Of a DNA stretch of 64,000 bases, positions 18,852 through 27,582 are shown piece by piece. The position numbers and the translations under genes are program-made. This DNA is from Aquibacillus koreensis (GTDB lineage Bacteria > Bacillota > Bacilli > Bacillales > Amphibacillaceae), in NCBI RefSeq assembly GCF_025154055.1, contig NZ_JAOALK010000056.1, positions 186,001 through 250,000 on the forward strand. The letters are read 5' to 3'. The notes under the pieces were generated by a model. That model did not search any database. It worked only from the letters and a program-made list of their open reading frames with translations, and was not told the origin of the DNA. Within the stretch, counting starts at the first letter, position 1. Each line of letters begins with the position of its first letter.

Positions 18852-21800
18852 TTATAGCCCACATTTTAATTGTGCATTACAGTTTGTACATGTATTGCAG
18901 CCACCAATATCTTCTACTGTTCCTTTTCGACAAACCGGACAAGTGTCGCCTACTTCAGAACCTATCGTTACGTTTGTTTTTTCAAGCTCATGGATCGTGT
19001 CCATTAATACAACGTGTGGCTTGTTTGATTCTTTAGTAGTTTCTTCTTTTTCATCAAAGCTATTATCTTCCGCTTTTAAAGTTAGAACTTGTGAGTCACG
19101 GCTTCCGTCGACATATACAGTTCCACCTTTAGCGCCACCGTTGTACAGTCTTCGATAGACATTTTCTACTTGTTCAACTGTATAACCTTTTGGTGCGTTT
19201 ACTGTTTTAGAAATAGAGCTGTCTACCCATTTTTGGATCACACATTGTGTATCCGCGTGTGCTTCTGGAGCAAGCTCCATAGCCGTTACAAACCAATTTG
19301 GAAGATTGTTTGGATCTTGACCTGGGTTTGCATCTAAAAATTCTTGAACGATATCTGCTTTTACTTCAATAAATTTACCTAATCTTCCACTTCTGAAATA
19401 AGAGAAGGAGAAGTATGGTTCTAAACCGGTAGAGACCCCAACCATGGTCCCTGTGCTACCTGTAGGAGCAACAGTTAGTAAGTGTGAATTTCTAATCCCA
19501 TATTTCAAGATATTTCCCCGAATATCTTCAGGCATTTTTTTCATATAGCCAGTATTAATAAAGTTTTCACGAAGTTGGTTTGTTTCTTCTTCTGTTTCTC
19601 CAACTAAGAATGGGAAGCTTCCTTTTTCTTTTGCTAGTTCGATGGAAGTTCTGTAAGCCGTTGTAGCAATCGTTTCAAAGATCTGATCGACTAGCTCGTT
19701 TCCTTCTTTGGAGCCATACTCCGTTTCACAGTAGATCAACAGATCATGTAGGCCCATAACTCCTAGTCCTACACGACGTTCTCCTAGTGCTTGTTTTTTG
19801 TTGGCTTCTAGGAAATATGGCGTTGCGTCAATAACGTTGTCTTGCATTCGTACGCCAGTTTCGACTGTTTGTTTTAATTTTTCAAAATCAACTGTCTTAT
19901 TAACCTTATCCGCTACAGAAGCTAAGTTAACAGCAGCTAAATTACAAACAGAATAAGGTGCGAGTGGTTGTTCCAATTTTGTTATCTCAAGGGCTTTTTA
20001 TCCCTTGATTCTTATACTTGTTTTTCGTATAAGTTCAGCATATCTTTTCATTACAGAGTTTGTAATGCTGCGGCCTCGTGGTGGGATTATATCTTTTCAC
20101 CCACTATGCGTTGCCCCTGACTATGGTTTCCATAGCCTTCGGTTCGGATTAGCATTTCAGCCTTCCCGCTTTATTCCGCAGTTTTTTACGTGAGGCAAAC
20201 TAACCTGCTCTACCACACGGATTTGTTGCAACTACTTGCTGGCCATACGCTTTAGCATTGGTCATGTCATTGGCATTATCAATAAAGAAAATACCAGGTT
20301 CTGCTGAGTACGTTGCACAAATATTTATTAGGTTCCATAACTCTTTTGCTTTGATTTTACGATAAACTCGGATGCCATAACCTAATTCTTCCCATTTACG
20401 TACATCACCGTATTCATGCCATGTTTCATTGTAAGCTTTCATCTCTTCAGCAGAATAACCTTCTACATTCGGGAAACGAAGATCATAATAATCGTCATTT
20501 TCTACTGCTTCCATGAATTCCTTCGTTAAACAAATAGAGATATTAGCACCTGTTAGAAACTCACTATTATGAACACTGTAGGTTCCACCAGTGTTTAATT
20601 TTTCTTCTGCCTCTTTAATTGCTCGATCCGGGAAACCGCCTTGTCCCGGCATTGTTTTGTAATTAACAATTCCCTGGAACATATCGCGTTCTGTTTCCGT
20701 TAATGGTGTAAACTTTAGCTTTTCTTTTGCTAAGTGCTTGATGTGATCATCTTCTGTATTTTCAATTAAGAATCGTAAAATTCTTGGATTTTGCATTTTA
20801 GAAATAATAAATTCAATAATGTCTGGATGCCACGTTCTACCGTCCTTTTCAGGATACTTTAACTCTGCAATATGCAGACGGACTAGACTATATCATCACC
20901 CTCAGCTTTACTGTTAGGGGTTGGGCGCTTCGGGATAAGATCCCTACTCTACTAACTATTTTAACTTAAGATAGCTTTCGATAGTCTTTGAACCTTCACC
21001 AGTAAAGGCGCTTGGCTGCGGATTGTCCAATTCAACTGATTTTTAAGCATTCACGTTTACCATTTCTAGTTACGTTGTAGCTCAGTTGACTATAAGGATT
21101 TTCCCGCAATTCACCCAATTTACTTGTTATTCATTTTCTGAATAACGCGGACTAACACTTAATCCGCTAACATAATCATTTGTGCTCCACGCTTATTGTT
21201 ACTCCACTTTAAGTGGGGCTGAGTCATTTCTGCCCAGCTCTCATGCTTTCACATGAGATCAGACTATATCATCAAAGAAGAATACCTTCTTTGTCTCGCG
21301 CCCCGTACTTTTTGTATTAGTTGTACGGTCTACTCTTTCCTTTTATCCAAGAAACACTGATCATAGCATTTCTGGGCAAATTCAGGAAGTTTCGATAGTC
21401 GTTGAACGTTCATCTTCGTTTCCAAAGATGCTTCGCTGCTGATTGCCCAATCTTTATCATTTTTAACATTCACGCTCACTGTTGCCAGTCACGTTGTAGT
21501 TGATAAAGCTCTAAGGGGATTCCAGCAATTCACGAGATTTTAATCCCGCCGATTGGAGTGATTAACGGGATCCACCTTGTTCCACAAGATGTGTCAATTT
21601 AGCAATATCATCTAACCAAGAAACAGAACCTGATGATTTACCATTTACACCGCGCGCTAACGTATTTCTAGGTCTTAATGTTGAACCATTCGTTCCAACA
21701 CCACCACCACGACTCATGATTTCCATTACTTGTTTACGGTGATCAGAAATACCTTCACGTGAGTCTTTCACATAAGGCATAACATAACAATTAAAATAAG

Positions 21801-22362
21801 TTACTTCTGTGTTTGCACCTGCACCATAAAGAACACGTCCTGCAGGGATAAAGTTTAGATTTGATAGTTCTTGATAGAACCTTTCAAACCATGTTTGTCT
21901 ATTTTCTTCGTCAGCTTCTACTTCGGCTAAACCAGTAGCATTTCGACGTGCAATTTGCTCATAATAAATCTCAAGCGGTTTGTCAATGACGTCTAATGAT
22001 CGTGTGACAACACCTGTTTCTACTTCCTTCTCGTTATCTAGCACAGAAACAAATTCTTTGTCCACTTGAATATCAGCTTGTTTTGTTTGCCAGTTTATTG
22101 ACTTTACATATCCAAGTCCTCTTGCTGGAAACTTCGGATCTGATTTTACAGTCAAAACGACAAAGTCGCCCTCACTTAATGTAATTTTTTCAGTGTCTTT
22201 AAACGCGTAACGATCCAACATTACAAGTCGTGAAACACCTTTATGCGTGAGTTTCATGTCGCTTGTAATTGGATGGACCTGAGGGAACAAATGAATGTCT
22301 TTGTTCAACTTTTCGACATTTATCTCCATTCGGACTTCTGTCACAGCTCCCATCTTCCACAT
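18852..22362 (-). CDS. nrdJ: NrdJ, class II (B12-dependent) ribonucleotide reductase, split by three group I introns
   Basis: Makes deoxyribonucleotides using adenosylcobalamin, with or without oxygen. Exons on the minus strand: 22362-21565, 21191-21162, 20832-20212 and 19973-18852 (266+10+207+373 codons plus stop). Joined, they give about 856 residues with every junction in phase 0. Active-site features: YFNCYVMP (redox Cys), NPCG|EQPLAP (radical Cys/Glu region), PTGSTGTM and a C-terminal Zn-ribbon/redox tail with CPVC and CTNC. The start may be ATG 22362 or ATG 22353, the latter better spaced from AGAGGAG. Unspliced RNA would stop immediately after exon 1 (TAA). It is not a pseudogene, because removing intron-like segments restores every conserved motif. 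The ends were deduced by eye, not by cDNA. Confidence 0.9.
19974..20211 (-). ncRNA. Group I intron 3 in nrdJ (238 nt)
   Basis: Interrupts NPCG|EQPL. The upstream exon ends in T and the intron ends in G. P1 forms between exon 20212-20219 (CGTGTGGT) and internal guide GCCTCACG (20189-20196), with a U-G pair at the splice site and one U-U mismatch. Further features: possible P4 pairing GCGG/CCGC, a P7-like CAGCAT/ATGCTG pairing and two terminal hairpins (CTTATAC/GTATAAG, CAAGGG/CCCTTG). The core is less canonical than in introns 1 and 2. No endonuclease reading frame. Confidence 0.78.
20833..21161 (-). ncRNA. Group I intron 2 in nrdJ (329 nt)
   Basis: Interrupts MLAD|WHPD. P1: exon GCGGAT (21162-21167) pairs with GTCCGC (21147-21152), U-G at the splice site. 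Core elements in order: P AATTGCGGGAAA (about 21100-21112), Q AATCCGCAGCC (21014-21024), R GTTCAAAGACTATCG (about 20979-20993), S GATGATATAGTC (20886-20897). P7 pairs GACTA/TAGTC. The terminal G is at 20833. Clearly paralogous to intron 1; no reading frame. Confidence 0.9.
21162..21191 (-). other. 30-nt micro-exon of nrdJ
   Basis: Ten codons, RGAQMIMLAD, lying between introns 1 and 2. They exactly bridge QGGSR of exon 1 and WHPDIIEF of exon 3, as expected for class II reductases. It is too short to be seen as a reading frame and would be missed by gene callers. Confidence 0.9.
21192..21564 (-). ncRNA. Group I intron 1 in nrdJ (373 nt)
   Basis: Interrupts QGGSR|RGAQ. P1: exon ATCCCGT (21565-21571) pairs with GCGGGAT (21543-21549), U-G at the splice site. 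Core elements: P AATTGCTGGAA (about 21519-21531), Q CAATCAGCAGC (about 21435-21447), R GTTCAACGACTATCG (about 21393-21406), S GATGATATAGTCTG (21260-21273). P4 is GCTG/CAGC here and GCGG/CCGC in intron 2, a compensatory change. Ends in G at 21192. No reading frame. Confidence 0.9.
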
Positions 22363-22458
22363 CTCTCCTCTACTAAATAGATTACATATATGTAAATCTA
22401 TGATGATTAAACAAATTATTGTTTGCAGTTTCTAATTTAACATAAAACCGGAATTTAA

Positions 22459-22504
22459 AACAATATATTGTGTTCGAAAAATAAAAAGATACTATATATT
22501 GATA
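22459..22504 (-). promoter_or_regulatory. Tandem NrdR boxes upstream of nrdJ
   Basis: Two 16-bp near-palindromes, AACAATATATTGTGTT (22459-22474) and ATACTATATATTGATA (22489-22504), match the NrdR box consensus (ACACwATATATwGTGT). Their centres are 30 bp apart, about three helical turns, typical for NrdR. They lie about 100 bp before the nrdJ start, so nrdJ is probably repressed by NrdR when dATP is high. Confidence 0.82.
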
Positions 22505-22732
22505 TCAAGAACAATTAAACATTAGATTGTCAACTTCAAAAACATAAGATATTACATGTAATTAATAGATATTGAACGATAAAATATCATTTTATTTACA
22601 AAACAGATATTTTTTAGATTTGCAAAAAACTTAGACACAGGATTAAACTCTTACAAACCCAGACAAACCTTGACAATATTACGTTTCGGCGATTTACATG
22701 TTACTACCTAATATTTCTTAAAGAAATATATT

Positions 22733-22760
22733 TTGAAAAATGGTATAATCGTCGTATAAT
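22733..22760 (+). promoter_or_regulatory. Predicted SigA promoter of the rhodanese gene
   Basis: TTGAAA (22733-22738), 16-bp spacer, TATAAT (22755-22760), 36 bp before the start codon. The rest of the 22363-22796 gap holds the NrdR boxes and AT-rich sequence with no gene. Confidence 0.65.
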
Positions 22761-22796
22761 AAGTAATAGACTTTATAGATAAACGGGGGAACATCA

Positions 22797-23189
22797 ATGT
22801 TTGAATTATATCTTTTAATTGGCGTAGTGATCGCGTTAGTTATTGTTAGTGTATATCGTTACATGAAACAACAACGAATTTTAAAAACATTAACCGAGGA
22901 CGAATTCCGGGAGAGCTACCGCAAAGTACAACTGATCGACGTTAGAGAACCAAAAGAGTATGATGCTGGTCATATTCTTGGGGCAAGAAATATACCATTA
23001 ACGCAAATGCGCCAACGATTAATTGAGCTACGTAAAGATCAACCAATCTATTTGTACTGTCAGAGTGGCGCTCGTTCATCAAGAGCTGCAATGTTACTTC
23101 ACAAAAAAGGCTACCGAGACTTGAACCATCTAAAAGGTGGATTTAAGAAATGGAGCGGAAAAATAAAAAAAGCTAAAAAAGGCTACTAA
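22797..23189 (+). CDS. yqhL: Membrane-anchored rhodanese-like protein (YqhL)
   Basis: Single-domain rhodanese of 130 residues behind one N-terminal transmembrane helix (YLLIGVVIALVIVSVY). The active-site loop CQSGARS (Cys near residue 89) is intact, so persulfide/sulfur transfer is plausible. LIDVREPKEYDAGHILGARNIPL is the family signature. It faces away from nrdJ. A GGGGGA site precedes the ATG. Confidence 0.88.
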   Translation: MFELYLLIGVVIALVIVSVYRYMKQQRILKTLTEDEFRESYRKVQLIDVREPKEYDAGHILGARNIPLTQMRQRLIELRKDQPIYLYCQSGARSSRAAMLLHKKGYRDLNHLKGGFKKWSGKIKKAKKGY

Positions 23190-23197
23190 AAAGTACT

Positions 23198-23227
23198 AAA
23201 CCCCCTTCGTCATGTGAAGGGGGTTTT
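23198..23227. terminator. Bidirectional terminator between yqhL and gcvPB
   Basis: GC-rich stem AAACCCCCTTC/GAAGGGGGTTT with a 7-nt loop and a T-run on the plus strand. It sits between the convergent yqhL and gcvPB stops. Confidence 0.88.
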
Positions 23228-23231
23228 ATTA

Positions 23232-24698
23232 TTAAATTTCTTTTTGATAACGTAAAATCGGCTTTCTAGCTGCAGTTGTTTCGTCCATCCGTTTTACTAT
23301 CGTTGAATAAGGTGCTTCTTGTACGATCTCGGGATTCTCCTCTGCTTCTTTTGCAATTTGAAGCATCGTGTCAATAAATCCATCTAAAGTTTCTTTGGAT
23401 TCTGTTTCTGTCGGCTCGACCATCATCGCCTCTTCCACATTCAACGGGAAGTAAATGGTTGGAGGATGATAACCAAAGTCTAGTAATCGCTTTGCGATAT
23501 CTAGCGTACGTACCCCTAATTTTTTTTGGGTCTTGCCAGACAAAACAAATTCATGCTTACAATGTTGTTTATAGGGTAATACGTAGACATCCTGTAAGCT
23601 TCTCATCATGTAATTTGCATTAAGCACTGCATATTCACTGACTTTTTTGAGCCCTTCTGCCCCCATCGTTCTAATATACGTATATGCACGTACGTTGATC
23701 CCGAAGTTTCCGTAATAAGGCTTTACTCTTCCTATTGAATCTGGGCGGTTATAATCGAATACATATGTCTCTTCTTTTTTAGTTAAGACTGGTTTAGGTA
23801 AGAACTTCGCCAATTCTTTAGAAACGCCAACTGGTCCAGAACCAGGACCGCCTCCCCCATGTGGGCCAGTAAATGTTTTATGAAGATTTAAATGAACAAC
23901 ATCAAATCCCATATCTCCTGGGCGTGTGTAGCCCATAATGGCATTTAAATTAGCTCCATCATAATACAAACGTCCTCCAGCCTCATGTACGATTTTAGCC
24001 ATTTCTAATATCTCTTCTTCAAATAAGCCCAACGTATTAGGATTAGTTAACATTAATGCAGCAGTATCAGATCCAACCACACGTTTCAAATCTTCTAAAT
24101 CGACTAACCCTCGCTCATTTGATTTAACAGTTACCGATTCAAAACCTGCAACTGTTGCCGAAGCAGGATTCGTACCATGTGCGGAATCAGGAACAATTAC
24201 TTTCGTGCGATTAAAATCACCATTCGCTTCATGAAACGCACGGATCATCATTAATCCTGTCCATTCACCATGTGCACCAGCAGCAGGTTGAAGTGATACC
24301 TCAGCCATGCCTGTTATCTCTGCTAGTGATTGTTGCAAATCATACATCACTTCCAATGCACCTTGTACAGTTGTTGTATCTTGGTATGGATGGATATGAC
24401 TAAATCCATCTAATCGGATAACATCCTCATTTATCTTTGGATTGTATTTCATCGTACAGGAACCTAATGGGTAAAAGCCAGAATCAACACCATAATTACG
24501 ACGCGATAAACCTGTATAATGTCGGATGATCTCTAACTCACTTACTTCTGGTAATTCGGGCTCTTGTTTACGGATGTACTGCTCATCTAAAGATTCTTCT
24601 ATGTTAAATGCTGGTACATCTAATTCAGGCAAACTAAAACTCGTTCTCCCTGATTTGCTATGTTCAAAAATTAATGGAAAGTCTTGATTAGCCAACAT
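23232..24698 (-). CDS. gcvPB: GcvPB, glycine dehydrogenase (decarboxylating) subunit 2
   Basis: PLP-binding half of the P-protein of the glycine cleavage system. The 488 residues include the pyridoxal-phosphate lysine in [23 protein letters not shown]. The ATG at 24698 lies inside the end of gcvPA (11-nt overlap), which implies coupled translation in a heterotetramer-forming pair. An upstream in-frame GTG at 24704 is less likely. Confidence 0.95.
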   Translation of the reverse strand: MLANQDFPLIFEHSKSGRTSFSLPELDVPAFNIEESLDEQYIRKQEPELPEVSELEIIRHYTGLSRRNYGVDSGFYPLGSCTMKYNPKINEDVIRLDGFSHIHPYQDTTTVQGALEVMYDLQQSLAEITGMAEVSLQPAAGAHGEWTGLMMIRAFHEANGDFNRTKVIVPDSAHGTNPASATVAGFESVTVKSNERGLVDLEDLKRVVGSDTAALMLTNPNTLGLFEEEILEMAKIVHEAGGRLYYDGANLNAIMGYTRPGDMGFDVVHLNLHKTFTGPHGGGGPGSGPVGVSKELAKFLPKPVLTKKEETYVFDYNRPDSIGRVKPYYGNFGINVRAYTYIRTMGAEGLKKVSEYAVLNANYMMRSLQDVYVLPYKQHCKHEFVLSGKTQKKLGVRTLDIAKRLLDFGYHPPTIYFPLNVEEAMMVEPTETESKETLDGFIDTMLQIAKEAEENPEIVQEAPYSTIVKRMDETTAARKPILRYQKEI

Positions 24699-26034
24699 GA
24701 ACACCTACTTCCTCGACGAATGCATCGATCTCATCTTTTGATCTAATTTCTGTTACTGCAACCAACATATATCCAGACATGGTTGGATCCATTAATTCTA
24801 AATCATACCCACCAATAAACCCTTTTGATAGTAAGGCTTGATTTAGTTCGCTTACTGACTGTTTCACATCAACGACAAACTCGTTGAAAGATGGACCTGA
24901 AAACACAACGGAAACACCCGCTTCTTCAAACTTCTGTTTCGCGTAATGTGTTTTTTGCATGTTAAGCCAGGCCATTTGTTTTAATCCTTGTTTTCCTAAT
25001 GAACTCATTGCCACTGAAGACGCTAAGGCATTTAGTGCCTGGTTCGAACAAATATTAGATGTAGCTTTATCTCTGCGAATGTGTTGTTCTCTTGCTTGGA
25101 GCGTTAACACAAATCCTCGTTTACCATCTTCATCAACCGTCTGCCCTACTAATCTACCTGGTACTTTCCTCATTAATTTTTTTGTTGTCGCAAAGTAACC
25201 ACAGTGTGGCCCACCAAATTGTGCTGGAATTCCAAACACTTGGGAGTCTCCAACCACTATATCTACCCCGAATTCACCTGGTGGTGTGAGATAACCTAAG
25301 GCTAATGGATTGCTTGATACAACAAACATTGCTTTTTGATCTGCTAACATTTCCTGTACTTTTGCTAAAGGTTCAATTTGCCCAAAAAAGTTTGGATATT
25401 GAATGACGACGCTAGCAATTTCGTCAGTCAGTTGTTCGCGCAGTTGCTCTAGGTCTGTTAATCCATCTTTATGATCAATCTCTATTACCTCAATACCTTG
25501 ACCTTTTGCATAGGAGTGAATAACCGCTCTCGACTCAGGGTGCACTGTTTTTGACACAATTACTTTCTTACGTTTTGTCTGTGCTGCACTGAGATTTGTT
25601 GCTTCCGCTAGTGCAGTTGGACCATCGTACATAGAAGAGTTAGCAATATCCATACCTGTTAATTCACAAATCATCGTTTGAAATTCAAAGATTGCCTGTA
25701 GCTCTCCTTGTGAAATCTCAGGTTGATACGGTGTATAAGCAGTATAAAACTCTGATCTTGAAATCACATGGTCGACAATAGAAGGAATATAATGATCATA
25801 TACACCTGCACCTAAAAAAGATGTATGTGTTTTCGTGTTAACGTTTTTACTCGCTAACTGCGTAAGCTCCTTCATTAATTGAAATTCGCTTGTCGGCTTT
25901 TTCAATGCTAAATCTCTATTAAGTCTTACTTTCTTTGGAATGTCTGAGAAAAGTTCTTCAGTAGAAGTAATCCCAACCTTCTCCATCATTTCCTTTTTGT
26001 CTGATTCAGTCATTGGTAGGTAACGAAACTCCAT
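24688..26034 (-). CDS. gcvPA: GcvPA, glycine dehydrogenase (decarboxylating) subunit 1
   Basis: Partner of GcvPB in decarboxylating glycine and passing the aminomethyl group to the H protein. The 448 residues show the family starts [19 protein letters not shown] and [18 protein letters not shown], and [24 protein letters not shown]. It lies 25 nt after gcvT. The H-protein gene is not in this window, as in B. subtilis. Confidence 0.95.
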   Translation of the reverse strand: MEFRYLPMTESDKKEMMEKVGITSTEELFSDIPKKVRLNRDLALKKPTSEFQLMKELTQLASKNVNTKTHTSFLGAGVYDHYIPSIVDHVISRSEFYTAYTPYQPEISQGELQAIFEFQTMICELTGMDIANSSMYDGPTALAEATNLSAAQTKRKKVIVSKTVHPESRAVIHSYAKGQGIEVIEIDHKDGLTDLEQLREQLTDEIASVVIQYPNFFGQIEPLAKVQEMLADQKAMFVVSSNPLALGYLTPPGEFGVDIVVGDSQVFGIPAQFGGPHCGYFATTKKLMRKVPGRLVGQTVDEDGKRGFVLTLQAREQHIRRDKATSNICSNQALNALASSVAMSSLGKQGLKQMAWLNMQKTHYAKQKFEEAGVSVVFSGPSFNEFVVDVKQSVSELNQALLSKGFIGGYDLELMDPTMSGYMLVAVTEIRSKDEIDAFVEEVGVHVG

Positions 26035-26059
26035 ATTCTGTATCCCCCTTGTCCTTCTA

Positions 26060-27163
26060 TTAGGACCGCTTATAAAATGGTGTGGAAACTACAATTGCTC
26101 TAAGTTTTTTCTTGCGTACATGCACAATTAATTCCTGTCCTTCTTCTGCAAATTTAGAATCGATTAACGCAAGACCGATATTTTTTTGAAGTGTTGGTGA
26201 TTGTGTTCCTGTGGTAATAACCCCTATTTCTTTATCTTCGGAAAACACGTGATAGCCGTGTCTCGGAATTCCTTTTTCAATCATTTCGATCCCTACAAGC
26301 TTGCGTTTAGGTCCTTTTTGCTTCTGTTGTAGTAGAACCTTTTTGCCAATAAAATCAGACGTTTTGTCAACCTTCACAGCAAACCCTAAACCTGCTTCGA
26401 TCGGTGTAATCTCTTCATCAATCTCCTGACCATATAATGGTAAGGTTGCTTCAAAACGCAACGTGTCTCTTGCACCTAACCCGATAGGATGAAGACCTTC
26501 TGGTTCCCCAGCTTGTAAAATTGTGTTCCAGAGCTGTTGACCTGAATCAGCATCGATATAAATTTCAAAACCATCTTCACCTGTATATCCAGTTCTTGAA
26601 ACAATTGCTTTATGTTGAATCCCAGTAAATGAAACATCCGATCTAAAGTTAAAAAATTTAATCTCTTCCAGAACTGTATCTGTTAAAGTTTGTAGAATTT
26701 GCTCTGCTTTTGGACCTTGTATAGCAACTTGAACGTAGTCCAATGAGACATTGGAAATATGTACATCACCTTGTTTATGTTTAACAAGCCAATCAAAATC
26801 TTTATCTGTATTTGAGGCATTGACGACCAATAAATAATCGTTATCTTTTATTTTATATACGATTAAATCATCAACCGTTCCACCATTTTCATAACACATA
26901 AGGCTATATTGTGCTTTGTTTGGTTGTAGCTTTGCAATGTCATTCGTCAACATACTTTGCAGAAATGCTTCGCTATCTTTTCCCTCTACCACAATTTCTC
27001 CCATATGAGATACATCAAATAAACCTGCTGTGGTTCTTGTCGCCTCATGTTCTTTCTTTATCCCCGAAAATTGAACTGGCATAGCCCATCCACCGAAATC
27101 AATTGTTTTAGCTCCATGCTTTTCGTATTCGGGAAACAAAGGTGTTCGCTTTAGATTCGTCAT
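26060..27163 (-). CDS. gcvT: GcvT, aminomethyltransferase (T protein)
   Basis: Transfers the methylene group from aminomethylated H protein to THF, releasing ammonia. The 367 residues have [30 protein letters not shown] and the folate-domain motif [15 protein letters not shown] start at ATG 27163, 7 nt after AGGAG; two in-frame upstream starts are poorly placed. First gene of the gcv operon, directly downstream of the glycine riboswitch. Confidence 0.95.
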   Translation of the reverse strand: MTNLKRTPLFPEYEKHGAKTIDFGGWAMPVQFSGIKKEHEATRTTAGLFDVSHMGEIVVEGKDSEAFLQSMLTNDIAKLQPNKAQYSLMCYENGGTVDDLIVYKIKDNDYLLVVNASNTDKDFDWLVKHKQGDVHISNVSLDYVQVAIQGPKAEQILQTLTDTVLEEIKFFNFRSDVSFTGIQHKAIVSRTGYTGEDGFEIYIDADSGQQLWNTILQAGEPEGLHPIGLGARDTLRFEATLPLYGQEIDEEITPIEAGLGFAVKVDKTSDFIGKKVLLQQKQKGPKRKLVGIEMIEKGIPRHGYHVFSEDKEIGVITTGTQSPTLQKNIGLALIDSKFAEEGQELIVHVRKKKLRAIVVSTPFYKRS

Positions 27164-27193
27164 CATTTCACTCCTAACCATATTTTTTACAAT

Positions 27194-27234
27194 AAAAAAA
27201 ACAGAGACTCCACCAATTTCAAGTGAAGTCTCTG
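27194..27234 (-). terminator. Riboswitch expression-platform terminator upstream of gcvT
   Basis: 12-bp stem (27202-27213 with 27223-27234, one G-U) followed by eight T on the minus strand. Its 5' strand includes CAGAG, which would also close the basal stem of the second glycine aptamer. Ligand-bound aptamer and terminator are therefore mutually exclusive. Confidence 0.9.
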
Positions 27235-27421
27235 TCCGTGAACCAGAAAGTTTCGTCCCGATCGAATCGATCAGGCTTGCTTCTTGGGTAGTTTACCAAC
27301 GTTACTGTAAACACTCTCCAGAGTTGCGTCACATAAGAGTCTTTTTGCCTGAGAGATTCGCAGTTCTTGCTTGCTCCTTCGGCGCCACAAAAAGTGGTCT
27401 CTCCTCTTACAATCATTCGCA
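27232..27421 (-). promoter_or_regulatory. Tandem glycine riboswitch controlling gcvT-gcvPA-gcvPB
   Basis: Two aptamers in tandem. Aptamer 1 (about 27330-27406) has GGAGAGACC, GCGCCGAAGGAGCAAG and CTCTCAGGCAAAAAGACTC. Aptamer 2 (about 27232-27322) has ACTCTGGAGAG, CCCAAGAAGCAAGCC and CAGAG. These are hallmark gcvT-element segments. Coupled to the terminator, it should act as an ON switch that reads through when glycine is abundant. Confidence 0.95.
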
Positions 27422-27582
27422 CCTTATTAAATTATTATCATTTGGATATACTAATAGTCATGCAAAAAAAGGAATATCCATTACTAAAACTACTTTTCAT
27501 AGTTGAAATTATATCATAGCTACAAACATTTGTGTCACAAAATATTCAAAAAACTACGTAGACAGAAAGGTGGGTTTTCTAG

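Noticed and set aside
18852-22362. nrdJ as a frameshifted or stop-interrupted pseudogene, or three separate genes
   Set aside because: Every break is repaired exactly by removing a segment with group I intron ends and guide pairing; all catalytic motifs and the C-terminal redox tail are intact.
27219-27422. 67-codon minus-strand reading frame
   Set aside because: It is the glycine riboswitch read as protein.
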